DNA of 64,000 nt from Macropodus opercularis (Eukaryota > Chordata > Actinopteri > Anabantiformes > Osphronemidae), in the NCBI GenBank assembly GCA_030770545.1, contig CM061106.1:15831001-15895000 (forward strand), in the 5' to 3' direction. The notes under the pieces were generated by a model. The model saw only the letters and a list, made by a program, of their open reading frames with translations, was not told where the DNA came from and did not search any database. The translations under genes and the position numbers were made by a program. This document shows, piece after piece, positions 28,716-37,742 of this stretch; positions within the stretch are counted from its first letter, which is position 1, and the number at the start of each line of letters is the position of its first letter.

Positions 28716-31700
28716 CTAATGGTCAAAAGCATTATAGGGGGTATCCAGGGCAAGAGCTTTAGAGAGTGCTTCGTCTAACCCACTGAGAATGGAATGCATC
28801 ACAGTGACAAGGGGATTCCCTAATGTTGGATAAGTTAGTTTTTTAGGGGCCACTCTGTTTCTGGAGGATCTCCTCAACATTGTGTCATCATCGACACAAT
28901 TTTCATCTCCTCCATTTGGCTCATTCTCCCTATCTCTCTCGTCTTGTCCATTTAGTCCACTTGAAGACGCGCCTACTTGATTTTCCAGGTTAGTTCCATT
29001 CTGACCTGGAGCTGTAAGAGGACCATCACTCACCGCAGCATCCTCTGCACCTGAACAGTGTTCCTTACTCATCTGGCTGTCGTTGTTTAGCTCTTCGGTA
29101 GGTTGAAACACAGGTGCCTCTGGGTTCAGGATGGGACCTACTATGTTGTGGTCTTTGGGACATTTGGCATCATCTGAGTCAATGTCCAGTACAGATCCCT
29201 CACACTCATTTACATCTGCAACGCAAAACTCCCTTTGGAATGTAACATGATTAGGCTCCTGATCAACTAGACGATCCCTTGTCTCATTTTGCGGTACAGC
29301 ATAAGGAGAGTAATATTCCACTTCACCCTCAGCTTCAAGTAGTTCTTCTTCGTCGTCGTTCACAGACACATCAAGATGCTTTGTGTGATCTGTTTTCTGT
29401 CTGGTGTCTTGTTTAAGTGGTTTTTCGTCACTGATAACACATGGCAAAAATCCACAGGGTAAGAGCATATCACGATGCAACACCTTCTCTGGCCCTGCTG
29501 TGTTTTCTGGAACCACTACATAGACAGGAGAGTCTGTGATCTGCTTGACAACAGTGAAGATGGTGTTACTCCAGCGATCAGCAAGTTTGTGTTTTCCCCT
29601 GATGCCGACATTTCTCACAAGGACCCTGTCTCCTGCTGCCAGTGTTGACTCTCTCACTTTCTTGTCAAACCTTTGTTTGTTTTGTAATGCATTTTTCTGA
29701 CTATGCTCAGAAGCTAACTTATAACTTTCCCTCAGACTGTCTTTCAACCTCTTGACATACTCTGCATGGGGCATTTTACAGCATGGCTGTGGCTTCAGAC
29801 CAAAAGCTATGTCGATGGGAAGCCTTGGCTGCCTACCAAACATTAACTGGTAAGGAGAGAAACCAGTGGTGTCATTTTTTGTACAGTTATATGCATGAAC
29901 GAGGGGTTGTACAAAATCTCTCCATCTTGCTTTCTCATCTTCTTCGAGTGTTCCCAGCATTTCCAGCAAAGTTCGGTTGAATCTTTCCACAGGATTTCCA
30001 CGTGGATGATAAGGTGTAGTCCTTGTCTTTTTTATGCCCAGCAAGGAGCACAGGTCTTTAATCAGGGCAGATTCAAAATCTCGACCCTGGTCACTATGCA
30101 ACCGCTCAGGAAATCCATAGTGTATGAAAAAGTTGTTCCAAAGAGTCTTTGCCACTGTCTTTGCCTTTTGATCTGCTGTGGGAATGGCCACTGCATACTT
30201 AGTAAAATGATCAGTTATGACCAGAATGTTCTTGGTTCCCTTTCCATCCGGCTCGAGAGAAAGATAGTCCATACAAACCAACTCCAAAGGACGGCTGGTC
30301 CTTATGTTGACAAGTGGAGCACTCCGCTCTATCCGTGCTTTTCTCCGGAGACACCTTTCGCAAGTCCTGATCTTTGCACTTACGTCCATTGCCATACGTG
30401 GCCAGTAGAATCGTGCTCGGACTAAGTCTAAGGTCCTATCAATGCCCATATGTCCAGCAGCATCATGGAGACTAGCAAGTGCCGCTTCCCTGTGGCTCAC
30501 TGGAAGGACAAGTTGATAAGTTGGCCCTGCCTCACTGTTTCGCTTCCTGTATAAGACCTCATCAGTTATAACTAACTGATCCATCACTCTCAGCATCAAC
30601 TGGACATCTCGTTCTTCATGTTGCTTTGCTCTATGTGACAGACGATATCCTGCCTTCAAAAGAGTCATTACTCTATTGATTACGGGATCCAGTCTCTGCT
30701 CATGTGCCCAGTCTTGGAGTGACATCTGTGGCAGAGTACATGTCCCTAGTATATCGTCATGACTGAACTCTTCCGGAATGGCTGAGTCCTCAATGGCAAC
30801 GCTCTCAATGGGTAACACCATATCAGCTTCTGAATCAGATGGTGCAACACACTGATGTCTCTGGCACACTGCCTTCACAGCTTCAGAAGGAAAGTTGGGC
30901 TCTTTATTGCCGTGCATTAGCTGTGCAATGAACCTTTCAATGTGACTGTCTTCATCCTGGGAATTGACCTCAGGCAGATCTGAGTCGCCCGGATATGGAC
31001 GCCTGGAGAGACCGTCTGCATCTTGGTTCTTCCTTCCAGCCCTGTATTGGATGTTAAAATCAAAACTGGAAAGAGATGCTAACCAACGATGGCCTGCTGC
31101 ATCAAGTTTGGCTGATGTCAATACATATGTAAGTGGGTTGTTATCTGTCACAACTGTAAATTTAGCACCATACAGATAATCAAAAAATTTCTCTGTGACT
31201 GCCCACTTTAGAGAGAGGAATTCAAGTTTGTGAGCTGGATATCTCCGCTCGCAGTGAGAAAGTCCCCTACTCGCATAAGCAATGACTCTTAACTTCCCTT
31301 CCTGCTCCTGGTACAAGGCTGCACCAAGACCATGTAAGCTTGCATCAGTGTGTACGATGTATGGTTTCTTTGGATCTGCAAACCCAAGCACAGGGGCTGT
31401 GGTAAGTTTCTGAATGAGAGTTGTGAATGCATCTTCGCATGCTAAAGACCATTTCTCATTAAAGGGCTTCTTTAGATCTACACTTGATGAGTGTTTCAAA
31501 TTTCCAGATGAAAAGTGTGATCTTCTCTTTGGAGGGAAGTACCCAGTCGTCAAATCATTCAGAGGCCTTGCAATTTTTGAAAAATCCCTTATGAACCTCC
31601 TATAATATCCAGCAAACCCGAGAAAAGACTTAAGCTCTTTGACATTGTTTGGCCTGGGCCATGTGGTAAGGGCACTTATCTTAGATGGGTCTGTCTCCAC

Positions 31701-33491
31701 TCCATTAGCTGATACAATGTGGCCAAGGTATTTCACAGATGTCCGGAAGAACTGACATTTCTCAGGCGAGAGTTTTAAGCCAAATTCTTTAAGTCTGTGG
31801 AGGACTTTCAGTAGACGATCCTCATGCTCTTCGAGCGTGGCAGAGAATACGATGACATCATCGAGAAACACTAGGGCTTCACTCAAGTTCATGCCACCCA
31901 TACACTTCTCCATCACCCTCTGAAAAGTACTGGGAGCATTTGTAACTCCTTGCGGCATCCTGTTAAACTCCCAAAATCCCATTGGTGTCACAAAGGCAGT
32001 TTTACACTTGTCCTCCTCCTCCACCTCTACTTGATAATATCCCGACTTAAGGTCCATGATAGAGAACCACTTAGATCCAGTCAAGGCTGAAAACGCCTCC
32101 TCTATGTTGGGTAAAGCATATGCGTCCTTGATAGTTTGCCTGTTCAGTTTACGATAATCAACGCACAGCCTAATGTCACCATTTTTCTTCTTTACTACTA
32201 CAATGGGAGAAGCAAAAGGACTTTCTGACTCTCGTATGATGTTGGCATCTTGAAGCTCCTTTAAATGAAGTCGAACTGCCTCATAATCCGAAGGATGGAT
32301 GGGTCTCGGCCTCTGCTTAAATGGGGTTGGGTCTGAAAGCCGTATCCGATGCTTGACTTCAGTCGTGTGGCCATAATCAAGGTCACTGAGTGCAAAAACA
32401 TCTGACACAGAGTTCAACTTCCTTGTAATCCTCTCTTTCCACTCTTCAGGCAAAAGGGAGTCACTGAAATCAAAACTGATTTTGGCAGAATCAGATGTGC
32501 TCATGGAGCTGCATGTAGCTGAGACTGATGTAGGGTGGGATGATGCTGCACTTTTTCCATTGTGTGTAAGTGGCCTTGAAACAGACTTGAGAAGATAAAG
32601 CTCAGCAATAATATTACCTGCCGGCACTTTAATGTCATGTAGAGTCTCATTTTTGACCAGGACTGGCAGTTTGAAAGAGGAATGAGACGGGGCTGTCAAG
32701 ATGTAGCTGCAAAACAAAAGACCACCAGGCAGACTTGACTGGTGGGGTGGCTCAACTAAGAGGCTCATATTCGGCACTACTGGAATGTTTCTGGCATATC
32801 CAGTCAAAGCTACTCTCTCTCCAGCTGGAACAATAAGACACTTTTTACTCTGCAGTTTCACAGTTCCCACTCTACCATTACGTTGATGGATCCTGTGTCT
32901 ATGATATAGATGCTTTACAAACGGGGAACAGGTGTTGCCTATGTTGTCGTACTTAGGGTGTGTTTCAAAAACAGCCGCACACTTTTCATACAGGGGGTCT
33001 AGTGTGTTTGTGCCAATCAGGAGGGGGACACCCATGTTTGTTCTGTGGTCAGGCACAACTAGAGCTAAAGTATCCACATTTTCATTCTTCCCCATGATGG
33101 CCTCTGGGAACTGGATGTTGACTTGGATGTAACCGAGGTAAGGTACCTCCTGCCCCCCTGCACCCTCTATGTCTAAGAGGTCTTGAATAGAACGAATAGG
33201 CAGATGCGATAGGTTGGTCTCATGAAAGGACTTTGAAACTGTAGTCACTTGTGACCCTGAGTCGAGCAGACAGCTGCACTGAACTCCGTCCAGGGTGACT
33301 ACTGCTGTACACTTTGGTCCTATCAGCCCCTCTGGTAACAAACAATTACTTGAATGAATGGGGGAATGACTCTCACAATAAGCTGTAGGGGCTCCATGAC
33401 TCTGTCTGGGACATTTCACATAGTCCTTGGGCGCAGTCAGTCCCTCCACTGCGACCCTGTCCAGTTTAAATGGCCATGTTTGGTCTGCCAT
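28716..33491 (-). CDS. Gypsy Pol polyprotein: protease, reverse transcriptase, RNase H, integrase
   Basis: 1591 codons, no interruption. Protease: CLLDSGSQVTTV (active-site DSG, about residue 76). Reverse transcriptase: FSIMDLKSGYYQVEVEEED, PQGVTNAPSTFQRVME and FLDDVIVFS (catalytic DD; FLDD in place of YxDD), about residues 400-560. RNase H: YIVHTDASLHGLGAALY and VTDNNPLTYVL. Integrase: zinc-binding H-H-C-C (AGHMGIDRTLDLVRARFYWP, CERCLRRK) and the DDE core (LVCMDYLSLE, LHSDQGRDFES, NPVERFNRTLL). A long acidic tail of about 200 residues, of unknown role, ends the protein. It has its own ATG at 33491 but is probably made by -1 frameshifting from gag. All key residues are present. Confidence 0.95.
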   Translation of the reverse strand: MADQTWPFKLDRVAVEGLTAPKDYVKCPRQSHGAPTAYCESHSPIHSSNCLLPEGLIGPKCTAVVTLDGVQCSCLLDSGSQVTTVSKSFHETNLSHLPIRSIQDLLDIEGAGGQEVPYLGYIQVNIQFPEAIMGKNENVDTLALVVPDHRTNMGVPLLIGTNTLDPLYEKCAAVFETHPKYDNIGNTCSPFVKHLYHRHRIHQRNGRVGTVKLQSKKCLIVPAGERVALTGYARNIPVVPNMSLLVEPPHQSSLPGGLLFCSYILTAPSHSSFKLPVLVKNETLHDIKVPAGNIIAELYLLKSVSRPLTHNGKSAASSHPTSVSATCSSMSTSDSAKISFDFSDSLLPEEWKERITRKLNSVSDVFALSDLDYGHTTEVKHRIRLSDPTPFKQRPRPIHPSDYEAVRLHLKELQDANIIRESESPFASPIVVVKKKNGDIRLCVDYRKLNRQTIKDAYALPNIEEAFSALTGSKWFSIMDLKSGYYQVEVEEEDKCKTAFVTPMGFWEFNRMPQGVTNAPSTFQRVMEKCMGGMNLSEALVFLDDVIVFSATLEEHEDRLLKVLHRLKEFGLKLSPEKCQFFRTSVKYLGHIVSANGVETDPSKISALTTWPRPNNVKELKSFLGFAGYYRRFIRDFSKIARPLNDLTTGYFPPKRRSHFSSGNLKHSSSVDLKKPFNEKWSLACEDAFTTLIQKLTTAPVLGFADPKKPYIVHTDASLHGLGAALYQEQEGKLRVIAYASRGLSHCERRYPAHKLEFLSLKWAVTEKFFDYLYGAKFTVVTDNNPLTYVLTSAKLDAAGHRWLASLSSFDFNIQYRAGRKNQDADGLSRRPYPGDSDLPEVNSQDEDSHIERFIAQLMHGNKEPNFPSEAVKAVCQRHQCVAPSDSEADMVLPIESVAIEDSAIPEEFSHDDILGTCTLPQMSLQDWAHEQRLDPVINRVMTLLKAGYRLSHRAKQHEERDVQLMLRVMDQLVITDEVLYRKRNSEAGPTYQLVLPVSHREAALASLHDAAGHMGIDRTLDLVRARFYWPRMAMDVSAKIRTCERCLRRKARIERSAPLVNIRTSRPLELVCMDYLSLEPDGKGTKNILVITDHFTKYAVAIPTADQKAKTVAKTLWNNFFIHYGFPERLHSDQGRDFESALIKDLCSLLGIKKTRTTPYHPRGNPVERFNRTLLEMLGTLEEDEKARWRDFVQPLVHAYNCTKNDTTGFSPYQLMFGRQPRLPIDIAFGLKPQPCCKMPHAEYVKRLKDSLRESYKLASEHSQKNALQNKQRFDKKVRESTLAAGDRVLVRNVGIRGKHKLADRWSNTIFTVVKQITDSPVYVVVPENTAGPEKVLHRDMLLPCGFLPCVISDEKPLKQDTRQKTDHTKHLDVSVNDDEEELLEAEGEVEYYSPYAVPQNETRDRLVDQEPNHVTFQREFCVADVNECEGSVLDIDSDDAKCPKDHNIVGPILNPEAPVFQPTEELNNDSQMSKEHCSGAEDAAVSDGPLTAPGQNGTNLENQVGASSSGLNGQDERDRENEPNGGDENCVDDDTMLRRSSRNRVAPKKLTYPTLGNPLVTVMHSILSGLDEALSKALALDTPYNAFDH

Positions 33492-35023
33492 TCAGTCTGA
33501 CGTGCCCTTAACTCCCTATATTTCTCATCCACTAAAAGCTTATTTGGAGGATTTTCACACTGCCTGGCTATGTGACCATCATTTCCACATTTAAAACAGA
33601 ACCAAGCTTTAGGTCTGGGGGTTGGTGATGCTTTATGAGATTGCACTTCTGCTGTGGCTCTAGGCAGGGGGCCTTCATTCAACAATCTTTCCTTGCTGGA
33701 TTGATTGTGCCTTCGCAGTTCCTTCTTTTTACTCAGTTGCATTTTCAGTTCAGCAACCTGTCTCCTTAAATCCTCTGTCTCTTGAACGTATGTCTGAAGC
33801 ATTGCTGCATCTTTATCATGTGGGGCGGGTAACTCAGGCACAAGCTGCATTTGCATGGAGGACTTTGCTTTCGTGCTCCCTAAGTGATGTTGCATACGAT
33901 CCAGCTTTGTAGCCCTCCTATCTTCCTCTGTTCGCAACTGCAGTAAGAAATCAGGAAAGTCAGGTGGGGTCTCAGACCTAAGCTCTGACTGCAATGCCAA
34001 AATAAGTGACTGATCCCAACATCCACGCTGGAACTGCCTCTGTAAATGTCTGTTTGCTCCCACACTGTTAATGCCACCCCTCTGGATAGCAGTATTAAGC
34101 AGCACTTGTAGTCGCTGGAGAAACTCAGAGGCCTTTTCTCCAGTCTTCTGGTGGGTACCAAGAAACCTTGCAAAAATCTCTTCCCCATCCTCAACTAACC
34201 CATACGCTGAATCTAGAAGTTTCACATAGTCATGAGGCTCTGCATGTGGGCCTAACTGCCTCACTAGATCTGAAGCGGGTGGAAGCAGACTTTCTAATAT
34301 CTTTCGCCTCTGTACATCAACGGGGAGGTTATCTTGGACCATAAGCTCTACATGGAGAGACCATGTCTCATAATCGGCTTCATTTGGAGGCTTAGGGACT
34401 CTTCCTGAAAAAGGACGAAGCCATTTGGATCCCTGATTCTGCGTAGAGGAACTTTCACTTTTGATAACGTGCTCCACAATAATCTTTTGGACCTCAGGTG
34501 GATTTAGAACATCTTTTGTGACTGCCTGCATTGGAGGGTTTGTTTTTGGAGCTGCCTTAGTGAGTCTTGGTGAAGCATCTTGAGTATCATCGGGCCTGTG
34601 GTATCGTCTGTGTATGAGTGGTGTTCTACTGTCATCAGAACCTGGCTCACTGTCCGAGCATGAGCTTACATTATCATCCTCCCCAACAGGTTCTATTGTG
34701 GGCGTGGCTTTCTTAGGAGTCTGGGTGACCTTTGAAGCACTGTCTACACGCCACAGAATGTTAGGGTTCCTGGCACTAGGGAAATATTGTGGAAGAGCAG
34801 GCGCTAGATTTGACATAGTCTCTTCTGATTCAAACTCCACGATGGCTTTGACACCACTGCCCTGCCCTGTCTGCCTCACTCTAACAACTCTGTTCACAGT
34901 GCCAAACGGTGAGCAGAATTCAGTAATTCTGTCATCTGTATCAGTCGTTGTGATTCCCTCAACATACACAGATTTCTTTAAATCAACACCATACTCATAT
35001 TCACCCTCCATGGTCACACTCAA
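33437..35023 (-). CDS. Gypsy Gag, PNMA-like, with RRM-like N-terminus and CCHC zinc knuckle
   Basis: 528 codons. Residues about 15-95 (VYVEGITTTDTDDRITEFC, FGTVNRVVRVRQTG, VEFESEETM) have the pattern of an RRM-like fold, as described for PNMA proteins. A long Ser/Asp linker follows. The capsid region starts at WLRPFSGRVPKPPNEADY and contains FLQRLQVLLNTAIQRGG. A predicted coiled coil (about 400-435, VQETEDLRRQVAELKMQL) and one zinc knuckle CFKCGNDGHIARQC (near residue 480) follow. Vertebrate PNMA and ZCCHC12/18 genes are domesticated from this gypsy lineage (family knowledge). Here the gene is still inside a complete element. The Gag-PNMA kinship is judged from motifs only. Confidence 0.85.
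   Translation of the reverse strand: MSVTMEGEYEYGVDLKKSVYVEGITTTDTDDRITEFCSPFGTVNRVVRVRQTGQGSGVKAIVEFESEETMSNLAPALPQYFPSARNPNILWRVDSASKVTQTPKKATPTIEPVGEDDNVSSCSDSEPGSDDSRTPLIHRRYHRPDDTQDASPRLTKAAPKTNPPMQAVTKDVLNPPEVQKIIVEHVIKSESSSTQNQGSKWLRPFSGRVPKPPNEADYETWSLHVELMVQDNLPVDVQRRKILESLLPPASDLVRQLGPHAEPHDYVKLLDSAYGLVEDGEEIFARFLGTHQKTGEKASEFLQRLQVLLNTAIQRGGINSVGANRHLQRQFQRGCWDQSLILALQSELRSETPPDFPDFLLQLRTEEDRRATKLDRMQHHLGSTKAKSSMQMQLVPELPAPHDKDAAMLQTYVQETEDLRRQVAELKMQLSKKKELRRHNQSSKERLLNEGPLPRATAEVQSHKASPTPRPKAWFCFKCGNDGHIARQCENPPNKLLVDEKYRELRARQTEWQTKHGHLNWTGSQWRD
33464..33470 (-). promoter_or_regulatory. -1 ribosomal frameshift slippery heptamer (T TTA AAC) at the gag/pol overlap
   Basis: In the gag reading frame the minus strand reads CAT TTA AAC, which contains the canonical heptamer TTTAAAC in the correct phase. 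Slipping by -1 gives TTT AAA CTG, which is exactly the pol frame. gag stops 25 bases later (TGA at 33437-33439). Just downstream a 5-base stem (GCAGT...ACTGC, ten-base loop) is possible; a larger stimulatory structure was not worked out. Confidence 0.8.
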
Positions 35024-35155
35024 TTTGTACAGACCTACAAAATCAACTAAGAATCACAAGGTAACTCAATTCACTTATATAAACATATATATGTACTTAT
35101 TAATTTTTTCCACCTTTTCCTCCTGGCTGCTGGCTCGCCAAAATTTCTCCTACGA

Positions 35156-35670
35156 TGTAACCAACGCCTTAACACACAGCGGCTGACTAGTTACTTTCTG
35201 GGCTCTTTTCCCAAGGAGGAGAGGAGGAAAAAAAACAACACACTCATATGTTTAACTTAACTTATTTAATTATACAGATTCAACATATTTATAACATTTA
35301 GAAACATTCAGAGCTCTGATAACCAAAATGAAAATAAAACAAGGTCCATCTACCCGGGTAGTAAACTTGTCCTATGGTTTTGCGAACACAGGCTTATCTG
35401 CTCCGGCGCCGTTCACGCGTCGCTCCGCTGTCCGTCCGCTGCAGTTCCCTCGATCCGCCCGACGAACCCCTAATCTGGCCTTCAACCATGCAGTCGCCTT
35501 CTCGTCCCCTGGAATCTTGACCAGGAAACCCTATAGACTATTTTTTGTATTAGCTTTATTTATTGAGCTAATCCTCAACAGTGCCAATTCTGCCACCTAC
35601 TGGTGTAATAAAATGATAATTACACACAAAAACTAAACCAATATTCTAACTCATTCTAATGTGGGTTACA
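35156..35670 (-). repeat. 5' LTR of the gypsy element
   Basis: 515 bases, same ends as the 3' LTR. 5' because the element reads on the minus strand. Between it and the gag ATG are about 130 bases of leader. A stretch 'ttggcgagccagcagcc' soon after the LTR is a possible primer-binding region but the tRNA is not identified. Confidence 0.93.
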
Positions 35671-35724
35671 TAAGACTCAGAGCAACATGGGTTCACATGT
35701 TAAAGTTGTGCTTCTGCTCCACAG

Positions 35725-36040
35725 GATCATTAGTAGTGAACGTGACCCAGACCTACTATCAGGCAGAGCAGAACCTCAACATCACACTGGACTGAACCTT
35801 CACAACCAAACCTGACACGTCCATCACCTCAGTCTACGTCTACTGTGACCTGGTAACTGGTCCCAGAGTCTCAGTCCTGGTTCGTCTCCATGAAGGTGTC
35901 GAGGTCTCAGAGTCTCAGGATCAACAGTTTTCAGGACGAGTCCAGTTCAAAGAAGAGAAGGACGAACCAGACGTCAACTGTCCAGACTCAGGACTGATGA
36001 CTCTGGACTGTAGGAGTCAGAACATGTGATGGTTGGAACG
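35725..36040 (+). pseudogene. V-set immunoglobulin exon pseudogene
   Basis: A good acceptor (CTGCTCCACAG|GATC at 35724/35725) opens a V-set domain: VNVTQTYYQAEQNLNITLD, then an in-frame TGA where Trp is usual, then FTTKPDTSITSVYVYCDL, VSVLVRLHEGVEVSESQD and FSGRVQFKEEKD. A frameshift then moves the final RLRTDDSGL out of frame. The pattern is that of a large fish family of V-set membrane receptors. The stop plus frameshift make it a pseudogene. It lies 55 bases past the gypsy element; the 27550-27850 relic lies on the other side. Confidence 0.72.
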
Positions 36041-37080
36041 TTGGCAGATTTAGACTCAACGTCACCTGCTCTCCTGCTTCTTCAGCTTGTCTCCATCACT
36101 TCTCCGCCTGCGTCCAGTCAGAAAAGCGTCTCCTTCCTCCACCAGACTGGAGGAGCAGAGCGGATCATCGCCGCCATGCTGGCAGGGCTCTGCTGCAGCT
36201 AACAGGCTACCGGTGGAACCTGATGACCCGGTGCCGTGGATCAGTCCAGGTGGGTCTCCGCCGGAGGAAGAACGGACCCGTGCTGGAGCAAAGCCCGACC
36301 AGCTGCCGCTCCACCCACTGGATCCGCACACGACCAGTAGTCAGAGGAAGCCGGTAGCGGAGAACTGCTCCACGTCCGCTGGGTCGGTTCCTTTGCCAGC
36401 CGCTCGCCCTGCTCCTCTGCGGGAGGCCGTGACTCTCTGCTTCCCTCCACGACTGGCTGCTCCCGGACCCGGTTCATCTGCGGGACGTGTTCCTGGCCCC
36501 CGACGCTCTCCGCCACCCGGGAGCGTCTCCACCGGTTCCCCACGGCTGCCACCTCCGCAGAGCCCGACCTCTCAGCCGGTGTCCTCCGCACACGCCTCCG
36601 GTTCTCGACGCCCTCAGTGGAGACTTCGTCATTAAAGCCGTGAATCAGAATCTGCAGCAGCCTCGTGTTTTCCTGGAGCCGCCGTCAACCACAAGCAGCA
36701 GAAATCCGCGATAACAACGGAGGTGATACACGTGGACAAACGACGTCCCTGAAAGCAGCCGAGTGACCTTTAACCTCCGGTCCGGGCGAGAAGTGAGGAA
36801 ACAACTTCACACGTCAGGTACAAAACAGGGAAACGAGAAACTCACGAAAACAGAGATGCAGGTATATTCTAAGATACCGGAGATTCCAGCGAATGTCGCA
36901 AATGTGACATGAGCGACGACCCGACACTGTGGTGTCAGTTAAAAGCAGCTTAAATGGACAAGCAGCGAACGAGGCGCAGATGAAAACAATCACACAATCA
37001 GGTGAAGCTGGTAGAAGTCGGGGTAGAGTATCCGGAGGGTTCTTCACAATAAAGGTCTAAACCGGAAGTCAGGGTGCGGA
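36041..37080. other. GC- and CpG-rich stretch with unassigned open frames
   Basis: About 36060-36800 is clearly more GC- and CpG-rich than its surroundings. Overlapping frames are open on both strands (plus 36087-36635, 182 codons, proline/serine-rich; minus 36241-36591, 116 codons), as expected of high-GC DNA, and none shows a domain. It may be a CpG island or exonic remains of the V-set gene. No splice-site chain could be built. Confidence 0.35.
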
Positions 37081-37186
37081 TCATGATGCTCCTATAATAT
37101 GTGCATGTGTTTAAGGCCACCAAAGCGTTTCTCTTATTTCATCTCACATTTCTCTGACGTCTTGTCTATCATACGCTCTGGATTAT

Positions 37187-37500
37187 ACAAAATTGTTATT
37201 GTAGGTGATTTTAATTAGCGTTAGCGTTTTTAAATGTTCTTAACTACATGGATCTTATCCTGCATGTTGTGGAACCAACACACAACAAAGGCCCCCCATT
37301 AGACCTGGTTTTAACTTTTGTTCTGTCTGCTCACATTTGATCAGTCGTGGTTGTCGGCATCTCTGATCATTTTGTGTATTGTATTTTGTATCAGTGTTTT
37401 TAAATCATCTATTTCAGTAGAACAGAGAATTAGGAAACATTATATCTGCTGAAGTGGCTGTAAACCTTATTGGGTTTTTCACTGACGTTCCACCAGACAT
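37187..37500 (+). mobile_element. LINE endonuclease fragment
   Basis: The plus strand contains IVIVGDFN (endonuclease GDFN motif), then PTHNKGPPLDLVLTFVLS and GISDHFVYCILY (the SDHF motif), in order and at normal spacing for the AP-endonuclease of L2/CR1-group LINEs, with a stop and base changes. Only this piece is present. Confidence 0.6.
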
Positions 37501-37639
37501 TTACATATTTACAACAATGTGTGATTGTGTGTGTAAGTAATCTGTACTGAGCTACAGTAGATGTACAGTAATATTAATATGTAGTATCCAGTAAATGGCT
37601 GAAATGACGTGTATATAAATAAACAGACAACGAAGCAGA

Positions 37640-37742
37640 ACTCAGCGAAGCAAAGCCACGTCTGCTGTGTCTTCTCACTTCTTTCCTTTACTTCAGGATA
37701 CGTGGAGCTGCTACAGGGGCTGTAGCCTGGTACCTGTAACAC
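37640..37742 (+). repeat. Dispersed repeat, copy A
   Basis: Similar in sequence and orientation to 51463-51566: both carry 'gaactcagc', 'gccacgt', 'tctttcct', 'ttcaggat' and 'ctggtacctgt' in the same order. Family unknown. No coding frame. Confidence 0.5.

Larger units (their letters stand above)
28129..35670 (-). mobile_element. Full-length Ty3/gypsy LTR retrotransposon with PNMA-like Gag
   Basis: A 7.54 kb element on the minus strand. The LTRs (28129-28662 and 35156-35670) begin TGTAACC and end GGTTACA. TAAG directly flanks both sides (28125-28128 and 35671-35674), a 4-base target duplication. A polypurine tract AAGGGGGGGAGGA (28663-28675) adjoins the 3' LTR. gag (528 codons) and pol (1591 codons) are both uninterrupted and overlap by 55 bases with pol in the -1 frame. 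The LTRs are identical by eye except for 19 extra bases in the 3' copy, so the insertion is recent. It separates two V-set relics. I could not name the primer-binding tRNA. Confidence 0.93.

Noticed and set aside
29783..35186. Plus-strand frames inside the gypsy element
   Set aside because: They are antisense shadows of the gag and pol frames.
36087..36635. 182-codon plus-strand open frame, proline/serine-rich
   Set aside because: Frames are open on both strands in this CpG-rich stretch, composition explains the openness, and no domain, start context or splice partner was found.
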